Source: Bacillota bacterium
GTDB taxonomy: Bacteria > Bacillota > Bacilli > Paenibacillales > NBRC-103111
Assembly: GCA_023388055.1 (NCBI GenBank)
Contig: JAEWGW010000031.1
Coordinates: 40,672-104,671, forward strand
DNA length: 64,000 nt
Direction of reading: 5' to 3'
Made by a program: the position numbers and the translations under genes. The stretch's first letter is position 1; each line of letters starts with the position of its first letter. A model generated the notes under the pieces. That model saw only the letters and a program-made list of their open reading frames with translations. It did not search any database and had not been told where the DNA came from. Shown here piece by piece: positions 17,674 to 25,755 of this stretch.

Positions 17674-17756
17674 GTGCGGCTCGTGAGTTTCGTGCGGCTT
17701 GTGAGGCTCGGGCGCCTCATGCGCCTCATGCGTCTCATGCCTCTAATGGGCCTAAC
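17674..17756. repeat. Degenerate 9-bp tandem array
   Basis: About nine consecutive 9-mers: GTGCGGCTC, GTGAGTTTC, GTGCGGCTT, GTGAGGCTC, then (after two bases) GCGCCTCAT twice, GCGTCTCAT, GCCTCTAAT and GGGCCTAAC. The last unit runs into the 185-bp element. No reading frame with a ribosome site is present. Confidence 0.65.
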
Positions 17757-17936
17757 GAACCTGAGACGCTCTATTTCGCGAAAAACAGGCATAATAAAAA
17801 TCTAACGAATATGTAACACGCTATTCGCCAGGTACCAAGGCATTTCGGCGCCAATTCGAACCAATAGCGTGGCTCAGATTCGTTAGATTTCATATACACC
17901 CCAATCCGGGCAAATAGCGCTGCTCAGATTCGTTAG
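17752..17936. repeat. 185-bp dispersed palindromic element, copy A
   Basis: Four about 30-bp units with consensus CTAACG...CTGAG..nCGCTATTTGCC start at 17752 (+), 17802 (+), 17886 (-) and 17936 (-). Unit spacing is 50, 84 and 50 bp and orientation ++--. The same spacing, orientation and total length recur at 28428-28612. It fills most of the 437-bp gap between two minus-strand genes; no coding potential is seen in that gap. Confidence 0.85.
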
Positions 17937-17985
17937 CGCTTTGGTCACCATGCCAGGCAGAATGCAACACTCGACAAAACCCCAC

Positions 17986-18285
17986 CTAGACTATTATTTT
18001 TTCATCCTCCGGCTCCTGGGGGTTGTTCATTTGCTTTGCCGTGATATTTTCAATCCACTTTTTGACCCCGTCCCATAACATCAGCACAATCCCCAACGTG
18101 CATAATCCCAGCGAAACCGCAATATCCTTTTTGCCCCCGATGTCTTCCAATGCCGTACCGTACCTCCCCGGAGGGGTTGACCATCCGTTCAGCTCCTTCA
18201 TATAAAGGACAGCTGCAATGCGGATTCCGGTATATAATAAGATGCCTGAAACAAATAAAAAACCGCCGATCATTATTTTCTTCAT
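17986..18285 (-). CDS. Small two-helix membrane protein of unknown function
   Basis: 99 residues. Hydrophobic helices at about 4-28 and 57-72, a glycine/proline-containing loop between them and an acidic C-terminus (PEDEKIIV). No known family recognised. AGGTG 8 nt upstream supports ATG 18285. It starts 16 bp after the restored stop of the frameshifted gene, so the two were probably one operon. Confidence 0.7.
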   Translation of the reverse strand: MKKIMIGGFLFVSGILLYTGIRIAAVLYMKELNGWSTPPGRYGTALEDIGGKKDIAVSLGLCTLGIVLMLWDGVKKWIENITAKQMNNPQEPEDEKIIV

Positions 18286-18301
18286 CCCATAACACCTCGA
18301 T

Positions 18302-18765
18302 TCATCACTTATTCACCAAGTAAAACGTCTCTGTTTTACCCTGCCATTCCACAGTAACCTCGATTTTGGAGTCTTTCCTTTCAAAAGCGCCATTGCCGCC
18401 CCCGGCAGACCGGCTTATGACCTCTTTCCTTTTTGGGGGGTCAGTGAATTCCTCCGTACCGCTTCCCCCATTACCAGTGTTCCTTTATAGGAGTAAGCAA
18501 TTTTACGAAGCCCCGATAATTCGGGAAGCTCCCGGTTATACAGAAGCTTGAAATGCCCGGAGGAGCTCGAACGATAATCCGTTTTGTTATTCTTCTCGTG
18601 AAAGGTTTCTGTAGCCGTAACCTCATATTCAGCCGACCAATATTCGCCTGCGCCCGTGAAAACATAATGATGGTTGGTAGTTTCTTTCCCCGGTTGAACG
18701 GTATAGATAACGACAGCAATAAGCACCAGTAAGGATACACCGCTCAGCAACAGTTTTTTGTTCAT
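18302..18765 (-). pseudogene. Small membrane-anchored protein gene, frameshifted
   Basis: ATG 18765 (GGGAGGG upstream) opens a protein with one N-terminal membrane helix and an exposed beta-rich domain. The open frame ends at 18415 after 116 residues with a low-quality tail. If one base were added in the C5 run at 18465-18469, the frame continues through GTEEFTDPP and ISRSAGGGNG to KTETFYLVNK and a stop at 18302, for about 154 residues. That tail is well formed and places the stop 16 bp before the next gene. A single-base loss in a homopolymer, or a sequencing error, is the simplest reading. Confidence 0.72.
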
Positions 18766-18846
18766 GGTAACCCTCCCCACACTAACTCCCAATATTTTAC
18801 CATGAATCATCTAAACCGGGAAGGAGAGGCTTGTCGGGTTCATCCT

Positions 18847-19953
18847 TCAAATGATGCCCATTATCGGCAAACGCACCTCAAATACCGTACGGGAGGGGCT
18901 GCTTTGTGCGAAAATCACACCCTGATGCTGCTCCACAATGTTGCGGGCAATGAACAAACCCAATCCCGTGCCTCCGTCCTGGTTGGTTCTCGCCCGGTCT
19001 CCCGTGAAGAACATATCAAATAGATGGGGAAGCTCCTCTGCCGGGATACGGTCCCCATAATTAACGACCTGCATCACTGCCTCCTGCTCCTCAAGCCTGC
19101 CGTACACATCCACATATTGACCGTCTATCCCATGGCGCACCGCATTGTTTAACAGATTTTCGAATACCCGGGCCAGCAAATCCCCGTCTCCCTGCACCGT
19201 CAGCCGCTCCGCAATATGAAGCCGGGAAACCAGATTATGCTTTTCCAAAACCGGATACAGCTCCTCGCTTAATTGCACCAGCAGCTCGCCCAAATCAACA
19301 GCCTGCTGCTGGATCGGCAACTTCCCGTAATTCAGCCGGGTGATCTCGAACAATTGGTCGATCAGCTTCTCCAGCTTCAACGATTTCGTATGGGCAATTC
19401 CCGTGAAGTGCTTCACCTGCTCGGCACTGAGCTCTTCGTCCTTGAGAAGAATATCCAGATAACCAATAACCGAGGTCAGCGGCGTCCGCAAATCATGAGC
19501 CAAATTCAGCACCAGCTGCTCCTTGCTGTTCTCGGCGAAATCTCCCCGTTGTTGAGCATTCTGCAAATTGGCTCCCGCCTGATTGATATCCCTGGCGATA
19601 TCGCCAAACTCGTCTCCATCCGGAATCTCCACCCGGTTATGGAATTGGCCCTCGGCCAGTTGGCGGATGCCTTGGGAAATTTCGCGGAAATAGACAGGAT
19701 ACGGCTTAGTCAATAGCAGGAAGAAGATAACCGCCAGCGGGATAAATACAATCAAAAAAAAATTAATATCTCCGATGTTCCGGATGAAGGTCCGAAGCTG
19801 ATACAGCGGGCTTTCGCGGCGGACCGTATGGTAATAGAACTGGAGGATCTTGTACAGCAGGTAGGTGCAGCCGCCGGAATACAGCATACTTAACCCGAAC
19901 AACATTATCATCCGGTAGCGGAAGCTTCGGACGAACCTATTCTTGAAATACAT
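18847..19953 (-). CDS. VanS-like sensor histidine kinase
   Basis: 368 residues, overlapping the end of the response regulator by 17 bp. Two membrane helices (about 12-38 and 62-82) with only a short extracellular loop, as in VanS. HAMP at about 85-135, His in LNLAHDLRTPLTSVIGYLDIL, N box NLLNNAVRHG, G box GGTGLGLFIARNI. The domain order and neighbours (VanR-like regulator, VanY-like carboxypeptidase) argue for a cell-wall or glycopeptide-related sensor, although no vanHAX genes are in the window. Confidence 0.9.
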   Translation of the reverse strand: MYFKNRFVRSFRYRMIMLFGLSMLYSGGCTYLLYKILQFYYHTVRRESPLYQLRTFIRNIGDINFFLIVFIPLAVIFFLLLTKPYPVYFREISQGIRQLAEGQFHNRVEIPDGDEFGDIARDINQAGANLQNAQQRGDFAENSKEQLVLNLAHDLRTPLTSVIGYLDILLKDEELSAEQVKHFTGIAHTKSLKLEKLIDQLFEITRLNYGKLPIQQQAVDLGELLVQLSEELYPVLEKHNLVSRLHIAERLTVQGDGDLLARVFENLLNNAVRHGIDGQYVDVYGRLEEQEAVMQVVNYGDRIPAEELPHLFDMFFTGDRARTNQDGGTGLGLFIARNIVEQHQGVIFAQSSPSRTVFEVRLPIMGII

Positions 19954-20629
19954 AGCCTACACCCCAGACTGTTTTGATCAGCTTGTTCTTATGCATATCC
20001 TCCCCCAGCTTCTTGCGCAGCGTACGGATATGCACACTCACCGTGTTACTCCCTTCGAAATAGGCTTCCCCCCACACCTGCTGGAAAATATGCTCTGAGC
20101 TGAAAACCTTCTTGGGATGGGTGGCCAGCATGGACAGGATATCAAACTCCTTCGGTGTCAGCTCAATCAGCTTGCCGTATAGATACACCGTCCGTTCCTC
20201 GGGATAAATCACCAATCCTCCCGCTTCCAGCACAGGCTTGGACGGGGCGGCGGATGCGAACTGCATGGTGCGCCTTAACTGCGCATTCACCCGGGCAACC
20301 AGCTCCATCGGGTTAAAGGGTTTGGTCACATAATCATCCGCACCCTGCACCAGACCTGTAATCTTATCCAGATCCGAGGTTTTGGCGCTTAAAAAGATAA
20401 TCGGCAGATGATGCTGCTCCCGGATTCGCCTGGTTGTCTCGTATCCGTCCATCACGGGCATCATAATATCCAGAATGGCCAGATTCACCGGGTTTGTCTG
20501 CACCGTGTGCACCGCTTCCTGTCCGTTGGCCACTTTTAGACAGCGGTAGCCCTCCTTGACCAGATGCAACTCGATCAAATCGGCAATTTCCGGTTCATCC
20601 TCTGCAATCAGAATGGTAACGGGCTTCAT
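19937..20629 (-). CDS. VanR-like OmpR-family response regulator
   Basis: 230 residues from ATG 20629 (GGAGG 6 nt upstream; the longer open frame upstream has no ribosome site). Receiver with E10-D11, phospho-acceptor D54 (AILDIMMPVMDGYE) and TKPFNPMELVARV. The winged helix ends VWGVGYVFQE. It partners the overlapping kinase gene. Its own promoter carries two CTAGTATG repeats near the start point. Confidence 0.92.
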   Translation of the reverse strand: MKPVTILIAEDEPEIADLIELHLVKEGYRCLKVANGQEAVHTVQTNPVNLAILDIMMPVMDGYETTRRIREQHHLPIIFLSAKTSDLDKITGLVQGADDYVTKPFNPMELVARVNAQLRRTMQFASAAPSKPVLEAGGLVIYPEERTVYLYGKLIELTPKEFDILSMLATHPKKVFSSEHIFQQVWGEAYFEGSNTVSVHIRTLRKKLGEDMHKNKLIKTVWGVGYVFQE

Positions 20630-20638
20630 GGGTTCCTC

Positions 20639-20671
20639 CATACTAGTGAAAGTCATACTAGCATTGTAACA
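20639..20671 (-). promoter_or_regulatory. vanRS-like promoter with direct repeats
   Basis: Minus-strand extended -10 TGTTACAAT (20671-20663). CATACTAG (plus reading) occurs at 20639-20646 and 20654-20661, 15 bp apart, over the likely start point, so a repressing or autoregulatory role is possible. Confidence 0.45.
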
Positions 20672-20720
20672 GATTTGGGGAGGAATGGATTTCATCTCTG
20701 TCATACATGTACCCGCGGCA

Positions 20721-21590
20721 TCACAGAACAACGGTTACAATAACCCCCTCGCGGTTATCCCCCGACACCTCATACCGGCCTTTGGCCGGCACCTGAACGG
20801 TTGTATCCTCCGAGACCGGGTAATAAAACAGTCCATACCTGTCCTTGCCGACCTTGACGGTCATAGACCGTTTTTCCTTCAGCTCGTCCAGATATTCCTC
20901 CAGCACCAGATTTTTTTGCTGCATAATGGCGCTGTGCGGCAGCCCCACATAGCGGAAATGCCAAGGCTCGTACCGGATGCCTGTAATCTCCGTCTTGCTC
21001 TTGGGATAACGCAGAATAAACCCGTATTGCCAGGAATTCTTCTGCAGCCACTCCCCCTCCGGAGCCTTGCTCATCTCCATGAGCGTGGAACCGATATCCA
21101 CCGAAAGCCCCGTGTTATGCTCGCTGAAGCCTGCCGGCATGGCGTATTGATCTCCCATTTGCTTAAAAAGCAGCTTTTGCTCCTTTTCGCTGCGGTACCC
21201 GCTGTTGATGCGGAAGTGGTTCACGCCATCCGCTTCGGCGGCTTCAAACATAACCGCAAGCCGCTCTGCCATCGAATCCGTCAGCTGAACGGAGCTGTCT
21301 GCCAGGTTGAACCGGCTGGACAGCTCCTTTGTTCCGCTTAACCGGATGTTCTTCAGGTCAGCTCCCTGCTTTGGCACAGCATACTCCTTGTTCACCAAAA
21401 GCAGGTTTCCTTTATACACTTGATCCTTGGTTATATGGATGGACATTCTATCCGCAGCTCCGGCTCCGGCGGTTGGCGTCTGCCGGGTCTGCACCTCCAT
21501 CACACTAACGGAGTCTGTCCGCCAATCACCTCGCCACAGCCCCCATCCCACTACTATCAAAATGACCAACAATATCATGATCCGCTTCAT
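20721..21590 (-). CDS. vanY: VanY-like D-alanyl-D-alanine carboxypeptidase (peptidase M15B)
   Basis: 289 residues. One N-terminal hydrophobic segment (about 3-18) anchors the protein outside the membrane. The zinc site of M15B is visible: SEHNTGLSVDIG (His and Asp ligands) and EPWHFRYVG (third His). RINSGYRS matches the conserved Arg region. It removes the terminal D-Ala from peptidoglycan pentapeptides. GGGGGG 7 nt upstream fixes ATG 21590. It lies 91 bp upstream of the VanR-like gene. The unusually long C-terminal part after residue about 235 has no recognised domain. Confidence 0.9.
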   Translation of the reverse strand: MKRIMILLVILIVVGWGLWRGDWRTDSVSVMEVQTRQTPTAGAGAADRMSIHITKDQVYKGNLLLVNKEYAVPKQGADLKNIRLSGTKELSSRFNLADSSVQLTDSMAERLAVMFEAAEADGVNHFRINSGYRSEKEQKLLFKQMGDQYAMPAGFSEHNTGLSVDIGSTLMEMSKAPEGEWLQKNSWQYGFILRYPKSKTEITGIRYEPWHFRYVGLPHSAIMQQKNLVLEEYLDELKEKRSMTVKVGKDRYGLFYYPVSEDTTVQVPAKGRYEVSGDNREGVIVTVVL

Positions 21591-21675
21591 TCCGGTCCCC
21601 CCTTTCTTTCTAGAATAGGGCCTACTTTTTAAAGAAGCGGCTGCAAAAAGATTAAATAATTATGAAGTTTCCCTT

Positions 21676-21695
21676 AGCGGAAAAACGTTTCCGCT
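21676..21695. other. Perfect 8-bp inverted repeat upstream of vanY-like gene
   Basis: AGCGGAAA-AACG-TTTCCGCT. The flanks (TTAGCGG... CGCTATTTCAGCC) resemble a worn single unit of the 185-bp element. No T run on either side, so it is not an intrinsic terminator. Confidence 0.45.
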
Positions 21696-21714
21696 ATTTC
21701 AGCCACTCTGCATG

Positions 21715-21753
21715 AAAAAGACCCAATTACACACCACTGTGTGTGATCGGGTC
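21715..21753 (-). terminator. Intrinsic terminator of the acyltransferase/membrane protein operon
   Basis: Near-perfect stem GACCC...ACACAC / GTGTGT...GGGTC (21720-21753) followed on the minus strand by TTTTT. It lies 22 bp after the stop of the gene at 21775. Confidence 0.85.
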
Positions 21754-21774
21754 CCTTACATTTCCAGCTTTTTT

Positions 21775-22284
21775 CTACAGAAAATCCTCCATCTGCTTCA
21801 GATTGGTTTCCAGTGATTGAATCAGTTCATTTAGAGCCGCTTCCATCTTGGGAACGCTGGATTCCTGCATATTAGGATGCGCCATTACCGCTAGTTTGTA
21901 GCCATTCTGGAACTCCTCCAACCGGGAATAGGAGTCATACAAGTAAATTTCCAATGGCGCAGGCAGAAGCATATAGAGTGAGGAGCTGCGCAAATGATGA
22001 AAGGCAAAAAAAGAGTTTGCCTCTACATAGGCCTTCCCCCAATCCAATGTTTCCACAGGTAGCGGGGAATTGCTATGGAGAAGCCCTTTTAATTCGATCA
22101 TCCTCTCCAGATTCCTTTTCAATTCAGCATGAACCCGGCGGATATTCTCCTTCAGAAGCAAGCGGTTTTTGCGGCTAACAGTGGTTTCATCATCCTCAAA
22201 TTGCCATCTAACAATCCGGTACACAATTAACCCGCCAACAATGATGCCCAGTATGTGAATACTGAGGTCTTTGAGCCATTCCAT
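21775..22284 (-). CDS. Membrane-anchored helical protein of unknown function
   Basis: 169 residues from ATG 22284, decided by GGAGG exactly 8 nt upstream; earlier ATGs (22299, 22308, 22314) have no good ribosome site. One membrane helix (about 5-25), then a charged helical region (KENIRRVHAELKRNLERMIELKG) that may be a coiled coil. The C-terminal half is helical with clustered aromatics. No family recognised. It follows the acyltransferase by 16 bp and shares its terminator. Confidence 0.72.
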   Translation of the reverse strand: MEWLKDLSIHILGIIVGGLIVYRIVRWQFEDDETTVSRKNRLLLKENIRRVHAELKRNLERMIELKGLLHSNSPLPVETLDWGKAYVEANSFFAFHHLRSSSLYMLLPAPLEIYLYDSYSRLEEFQNGYKLAVMAHPNMQESSVPKMEAALNELIQSLETNLKQMEDFL

Positions 22285-22300
22285 TAATTGAACCTCCATA

Positions 22301-23002
22301 TCATCCATATACACCCCGGTACTCCTCCGGCAATAACGCAGCGATTTTTCTCATCATCAGCTGGATGGTGGAATCGTCATACTCCTTTTTATCCTGTTCC
22401 GGAGCTCTTCTGGGCAATTCGAATGGTTGGCCAATGCTGATGAACACCTCTGCAGGATGAAAACGTTCTGTCCGCATATCCCCGTTCAGGTTGATGGGCA
22501 GCAGTTGTTCTGTCCCGCGCAGCCCGATGGGAACGATCGGTGCCCCTGTCATTCTGGCAACAAGAAGAACACCCTTCTTCGCTTCAATCAGGCTTCCGGT
22601 TCTGCTACGGGTTCCTTCCGGGAAAATCAGCAGGCTTTCGCCTTGTTTAATGAGCTTGATCATGTTGGTCAAGCCTTCTTTATCGGCGGTATTCGGCTTA
22701 ATAGTCGTCGTTTTGATGACATTCAAACCCATGCCGGTTACTGCGTTGTTGGACAGCTTCTCCCCGGCCACAAAGGTGGGGTTGATCTGTTTTAATACCT
22801 TGTCCAGCACCAATGCATCTGAATTGCTTAAGTGATTGCATATGAAAATTACCGGAGTTTGGAGGTTCAGCAAATGCTCCCCACCCTGTATATGAATATC
22901 GGCATATTGTTGCAGGTATCTCCGGATAATCACTTTAGATATTGAATGGCTCCAGAATGCGGGCAATAAATGAATCAGCTTGGCCATTGAGGCAGTTACC
23001 AT
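22301..23002 (-). CDS. plsC: 1-acyl-sn-glycerol-3-phosphate acyltransferase (PlsC family)
   Basis: 233 residues from ATG 23002, which has a perfect AAAGGAGG 7 nt upstream; the longer frame to 23050 lacks one. Motif I NHLSNSD (His-X4-Asp catalytic pair) near residue 72, motif III FPEGTRSR near residue 128, motif IV VPIGLRG. It transfers an acyl chain to lysophosphatidate at the inner membrane face. Sequence is closest to the secondary PlsC/YhdO-like group, so it may be an accessory enzyme. Confidence 0.88.
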   Translation of the reverse strand: MVTASMAKLIHLLPAFWSHSISKVIIRRYLQQYADIHIQGGEHLLNLQTPVIFICNHLSNSDALVLDKVLKQINPTFVAGEKLSNNAVTGMGLNVIKTTTIKPNTADKEGLTNMIKLIKQGESLLIFPEGTRSRTGSLIEAKKGVLLVARMTGAPIVPIGLRGTEQLLPINLNGDMRTERFHPAEVFISIGQPFELPRRAPEQDKKEYDDSTIQLMMRKIAALLPEEYRGVYG

Positions 23003-23062
23003 ACGCTTCCTCCTTTCTCTCCAGTATACGATTTTACCCAAATATTTCATATATCTTGCTGC

Positions 23063-23091
23063 AAAAAACCAGACCGTGAAGAACGGCCCGG
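23063..23091 (-). terminator. Intrinsic terminator of the beta-mannosidase gene
   Basis: Minus-strand CCGGGCCGT-TCTTC-ACGGTCTGG (nine pairs with two G-U) followed by TTTTTT, 16 bp after the beta-mannosidase stop. Confidence 0.9.
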
Positions 23092-23107
23092 TTTTAGATA
23101 TTGCATC

Positions 23108-25654
23108 TCAGATCATGTCCGTCATGGATTGGATCGTTACACAACCAGGGTGACCGGGAATAAACCGTTTGCCCGCCGGTAGTCGCTTTAGAAATTGAAT
23201 TGTTTTGGGCCGGCCCGGTATCAAGTCGAAGAAGTTGTCGGAGAAGATTCCCTCTGCCTCAGCCTTAAGCCACACCTGTCTGGCCAGCACATCGGTGTGC
23301 AATGTGAAGCGGGGACCTTCCGAGCCTGTCTCTTCTGTTATCTGAATGTGCGGGGCGGGTAACTCCAGCTCCCTGTCCCGAACCCAATAATGCTCCGCAC
23401 TGCAAAGCACCTGCCCCTGCTGCTCCAGCCGGACGGCCACAACCGCTTTCCTCGGATCAGCTGCGTCCAGCATTCCATTAGCAGGAAGTGTAAACACCCG
23501 GCCCGAAGTATGGCTTCCCACTCCAACAGGTAAGGACCAGGAACGCAGACAGCCTCCCTCCAGCCCCAACAGCTCCACGGTCATTTGTCCGCTAACGGGC
23601 TTTGGACTGTCCGACAACAGATAAATGTCCAGATAACCGCCAACCGAGCCGTCAATGGACAACATCACATCCTGGAAGCTGCGTTTCACTTCATATTGCA
23701 GCACCTTCCATCTGCCATAATAATCCATACTAGCCCAGGAGGCCACAGGCCAGCAATCATTCAATTGCCAATAGAGGCTGCCCATACAATAGGGTTTCTT
23801 CCTTCGGTGGGCGTGAATCGCCGCTTTCATCGCCAAAGCCTGCTGCACCTGGCTCATATACAGAAAGCTGGGAAAGTCCTTGGGCTCCTTCAGATAACGG
23901 TCCATGTAGCCCTTGATGATCCGGTTGCCTGCCCCATTTTTCTGATGCGCTCTCATAACCTCGGATTCCAGCTCCAGATCCTCCTGAACGGCATAACGCA
24001 GGACAGAATCCAGCTCCGGAAAGGACTGGAAGCCATATTCGCTCATAAAACGCCCCAGATTTACATTGTAGGATTCGAATGGATCTCCGCTATGCCAGAC
24101 CCCCCAATAATGAATATCGCCTCCTGCAGAATGGGAGGTAGCATGCTGTGTTTCGTCCCCGCTCAAGGAAACCATCGGAGAGGATGGCCAATATGCGGCG
24201 CCTGAAGCAAACTCAGTTACCGCTTCAGGAAGCAGCCGGTGAAAAACTGCCTCATAATCGCTCCAGATTTGCTCCCGCTGCGCGGAGGTATACTGCTTTT
24301 TCCAACCCCATCCCCCTGTTTCATTGTATTGGGACCAAGCCGTATCCATCTCATTATTGCCGCACCAAAGAGCAATACTGGGATGATTGCGCAATCTGCG
24401 GAGATTGTACGCCGCTTCCTCCCGGACGCTGGTAAGGAAGGACTGGTCACCCGGGTACATGCTGCACGCAAACATAAAATCCTGCCATACCAGTAGCCCG
24501 TACTCATCACAGAGCTCATAAAAGACATCGTTTTCATAAATGCCGCCTCCCCACACCCGCAGCATATTCATATTGGACTCCACCGCTGACATAATCTCAT
24601 GCCGGTACCGCTCCCCCGTTACCTCCGTCAGGAAGCTGTCATTCGGAATATGATTGGCGCCTTTGGCGAATACCGGTACCCCGTTCAGCTCGATATAAAA
24701 GGAAGCCCCATAGGAGTCAGGCTCTTGCACGAGCCTTACTCTGCGCAAGCCGGTGCGGACAAACCGTTCCGCATAAACGGTTCCTTCGTCAGCTACATCG
24801 CAGATTTCCGCTGTAAAGGTGTACATGGTTGGCTCACCGAGCCCGTTGCACCACCATAAATCCGGACGGTCTATGCTCACCTCCAACCGGACTGTCTGAA
24901 CCCCCTCCTCCAGATGCAAAGGCAGGCTCCACACCTGTGCCCCCGCCAAAAGGCGCAGCATTACATCCTTTGGACCATCCGATTGAAGGTCCGCTATGGC
25001 AGTCAGTTGAGCCGTCTCTGCCGTTACCTCCCGTTGCCGGATATACAAATCGGTAATCCGGCATCCGGACCAGCTCTCCAGCCTGACCTCCCTCCAGATT
25101 CCGCTGGTTACAAAACGGGGGCCCCAGTCCCAGCCATAATGATAGGGGGCTTTCCGGGCGAATACGCTGACCTTCTTCTCCCCTAAACCGCCGATTTCGG
25201 ACTGGTCATTGGCAGCCGGCAAGGCATAACCAAGCTTCTCCAGCTTGGGCAGATCCTCCAGTACAGGGGAACGAAACCGTATCCGCAGCACATTGCCGGC
25301 GGGTTGGACCCATTCCTGAACATCTACCCTCCAGCCGCGGAACATATTATCTGCCGACAGAATCCGTCGTTCATTTAGATAAACATCCGCATAAGTATCC
25401 AGCCCGTCAAAAACCAGCTCCAATCCGCTTCCTGCATTCCACTCTGCCGGAACATCGAAGGTCGTTTGGTAGTCCCAGCTTTGTTTATCGATCCATTGCA
25501 GCTCCCGTTCATTGGTTCTGTAGAATGGATCAGGAATTTTTTGGTTCCGCAGCAGATCCGTATGCACACAGCCCGGCACTACCGCAGGATACCAGGTTTC
25601 CTCTTCTAACCCGCGAAATTGCCATTCCGTCAAAGTTAAGGTGGTGTTTGCCAT
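23108..25654 (-). CDS. Beta-mannosidase, glycoside hydrolase family 2
   Basis: 848 residues, the normal size for bacterial GH2 beta-mannosidases. N-terminal jelly roll with PGCVHTDLL and YGWDWGPR, which are hallmarks of this subfamily. The TIM barrel has acid/base Glu435 in WCGNNEMD and nucleophile Glu539 in MSEYGFQSFPE. No signal peptide, so it cleaves imported beta-mannosides in the cytoplasm. ATG 25654 has only a weak ribosome site. It is transcribed alone: a promoter with TTTTGTTA repeats lies upstream and a strong terminator downstream. No mannoside transporter is adjacent. Confidence 0.95.
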   Translation of the reverse strand: MANTTLTLTEWQFRGLEEETWYPAVVPGCVHTDLLRNQKIPDPFYRTNERELQWIDKQSWDYQTTFDVPAEWNAGSGLELVFDGLDTYADVYLNERRILSADNMFRGWRVDVQEWVQPAGNVLRIRFRSPVLEDLPKLEKLGYALPAANDQSEIGGLGEKKVSVFARKAPYHYGWDWGPRFVTSGIWREVRLESWSGCRITDLYIRQREVTAETAQLTAIADLQSDGPKDVMLRLLAGAQVWSLPLHLEEGVQTVRLEVSIDRPDLWWCNGLGEPTMYTFTAEICDVADEGTVYAERFVRTGLRRVRLVQEPDSYGASFYIELNGVPVFAKGANHIPNDSFLTEVTGERYRHEIMSAVESNMNMLRVWGGGIYENDVFYELCDEYGLLVWQDFMFACSMYPGDQSFLTSVREEAAYNLRRLRNHPSIALWCGNNEMDTAWSQYNETGGWGWKKQYTSAQREQIWSDYEAVFHRLLPEAVTEFASGAAYWPSSPMVSLSGDETQHATSHSAGGDIHYWGVWHSGDPFESYNVNLGRFMSEYGFQSFPELDSVLRYAVQEDLELESEVMRAHQKNGAGNRIIKGYMDRYLKEPKDFPSFLYMSQVQQALAMKAAIHAHRRKKPYCMGSLYWQLNDCWPVASWASMDYYGRWKVLQYEVKRSFQDVMLSIDGSVGGYLDIYLLSDSPKPVSGQMTVELLGLEGGCLRSWSLPVGVGSHTSGRVFTLPANGMLDAADPRKAVVAVRLEQQGQVLCSAEHYWVRDRELELPAPHIQITEETGSEGPRFTLHTDVLARQVWLKAEAEGIFSDNFFDLIPGRPKTIQFLKRLPAGKRFIPGHPGCVTIQSMTDMI

Positions 25655-25671
25655 TAAGGTTGCCCCATTCT

Positions 25672-25730
25672 TTTTGTTAGTTTTGTTATTAAAGTGTTAT
25701 TTATTATCACAGTTTTGTTAGCATAACAAA
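25672..25730 (-). promoter_or_regulatory. Beta-mannosidase promoter with TTTTGTTA operator sites
   Basis: Minus-strand TTGTTA (25729-25724), 17 bp, TAATAA (25706-25701). TTTGTTA-GCA-TAACAAA (25714-25730) is a perfect palindrome covering the -35. The 8-mer TTTTGTTA recurs at 25672-25679, 25681-25688 and 25713-25720. The regulator is not encoded next to it. Confidence 0.6.
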
Positions 25731-25755
25731 TTCAGGAGCCTTCGATATAAGGGGA

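Noticed and set aside
17674..17936. Possible CRISPR array
   Set aside because: The 9-bp units are too short and have no spacers, and the about 30-bp units alternate in orientation; no cas genes are near.
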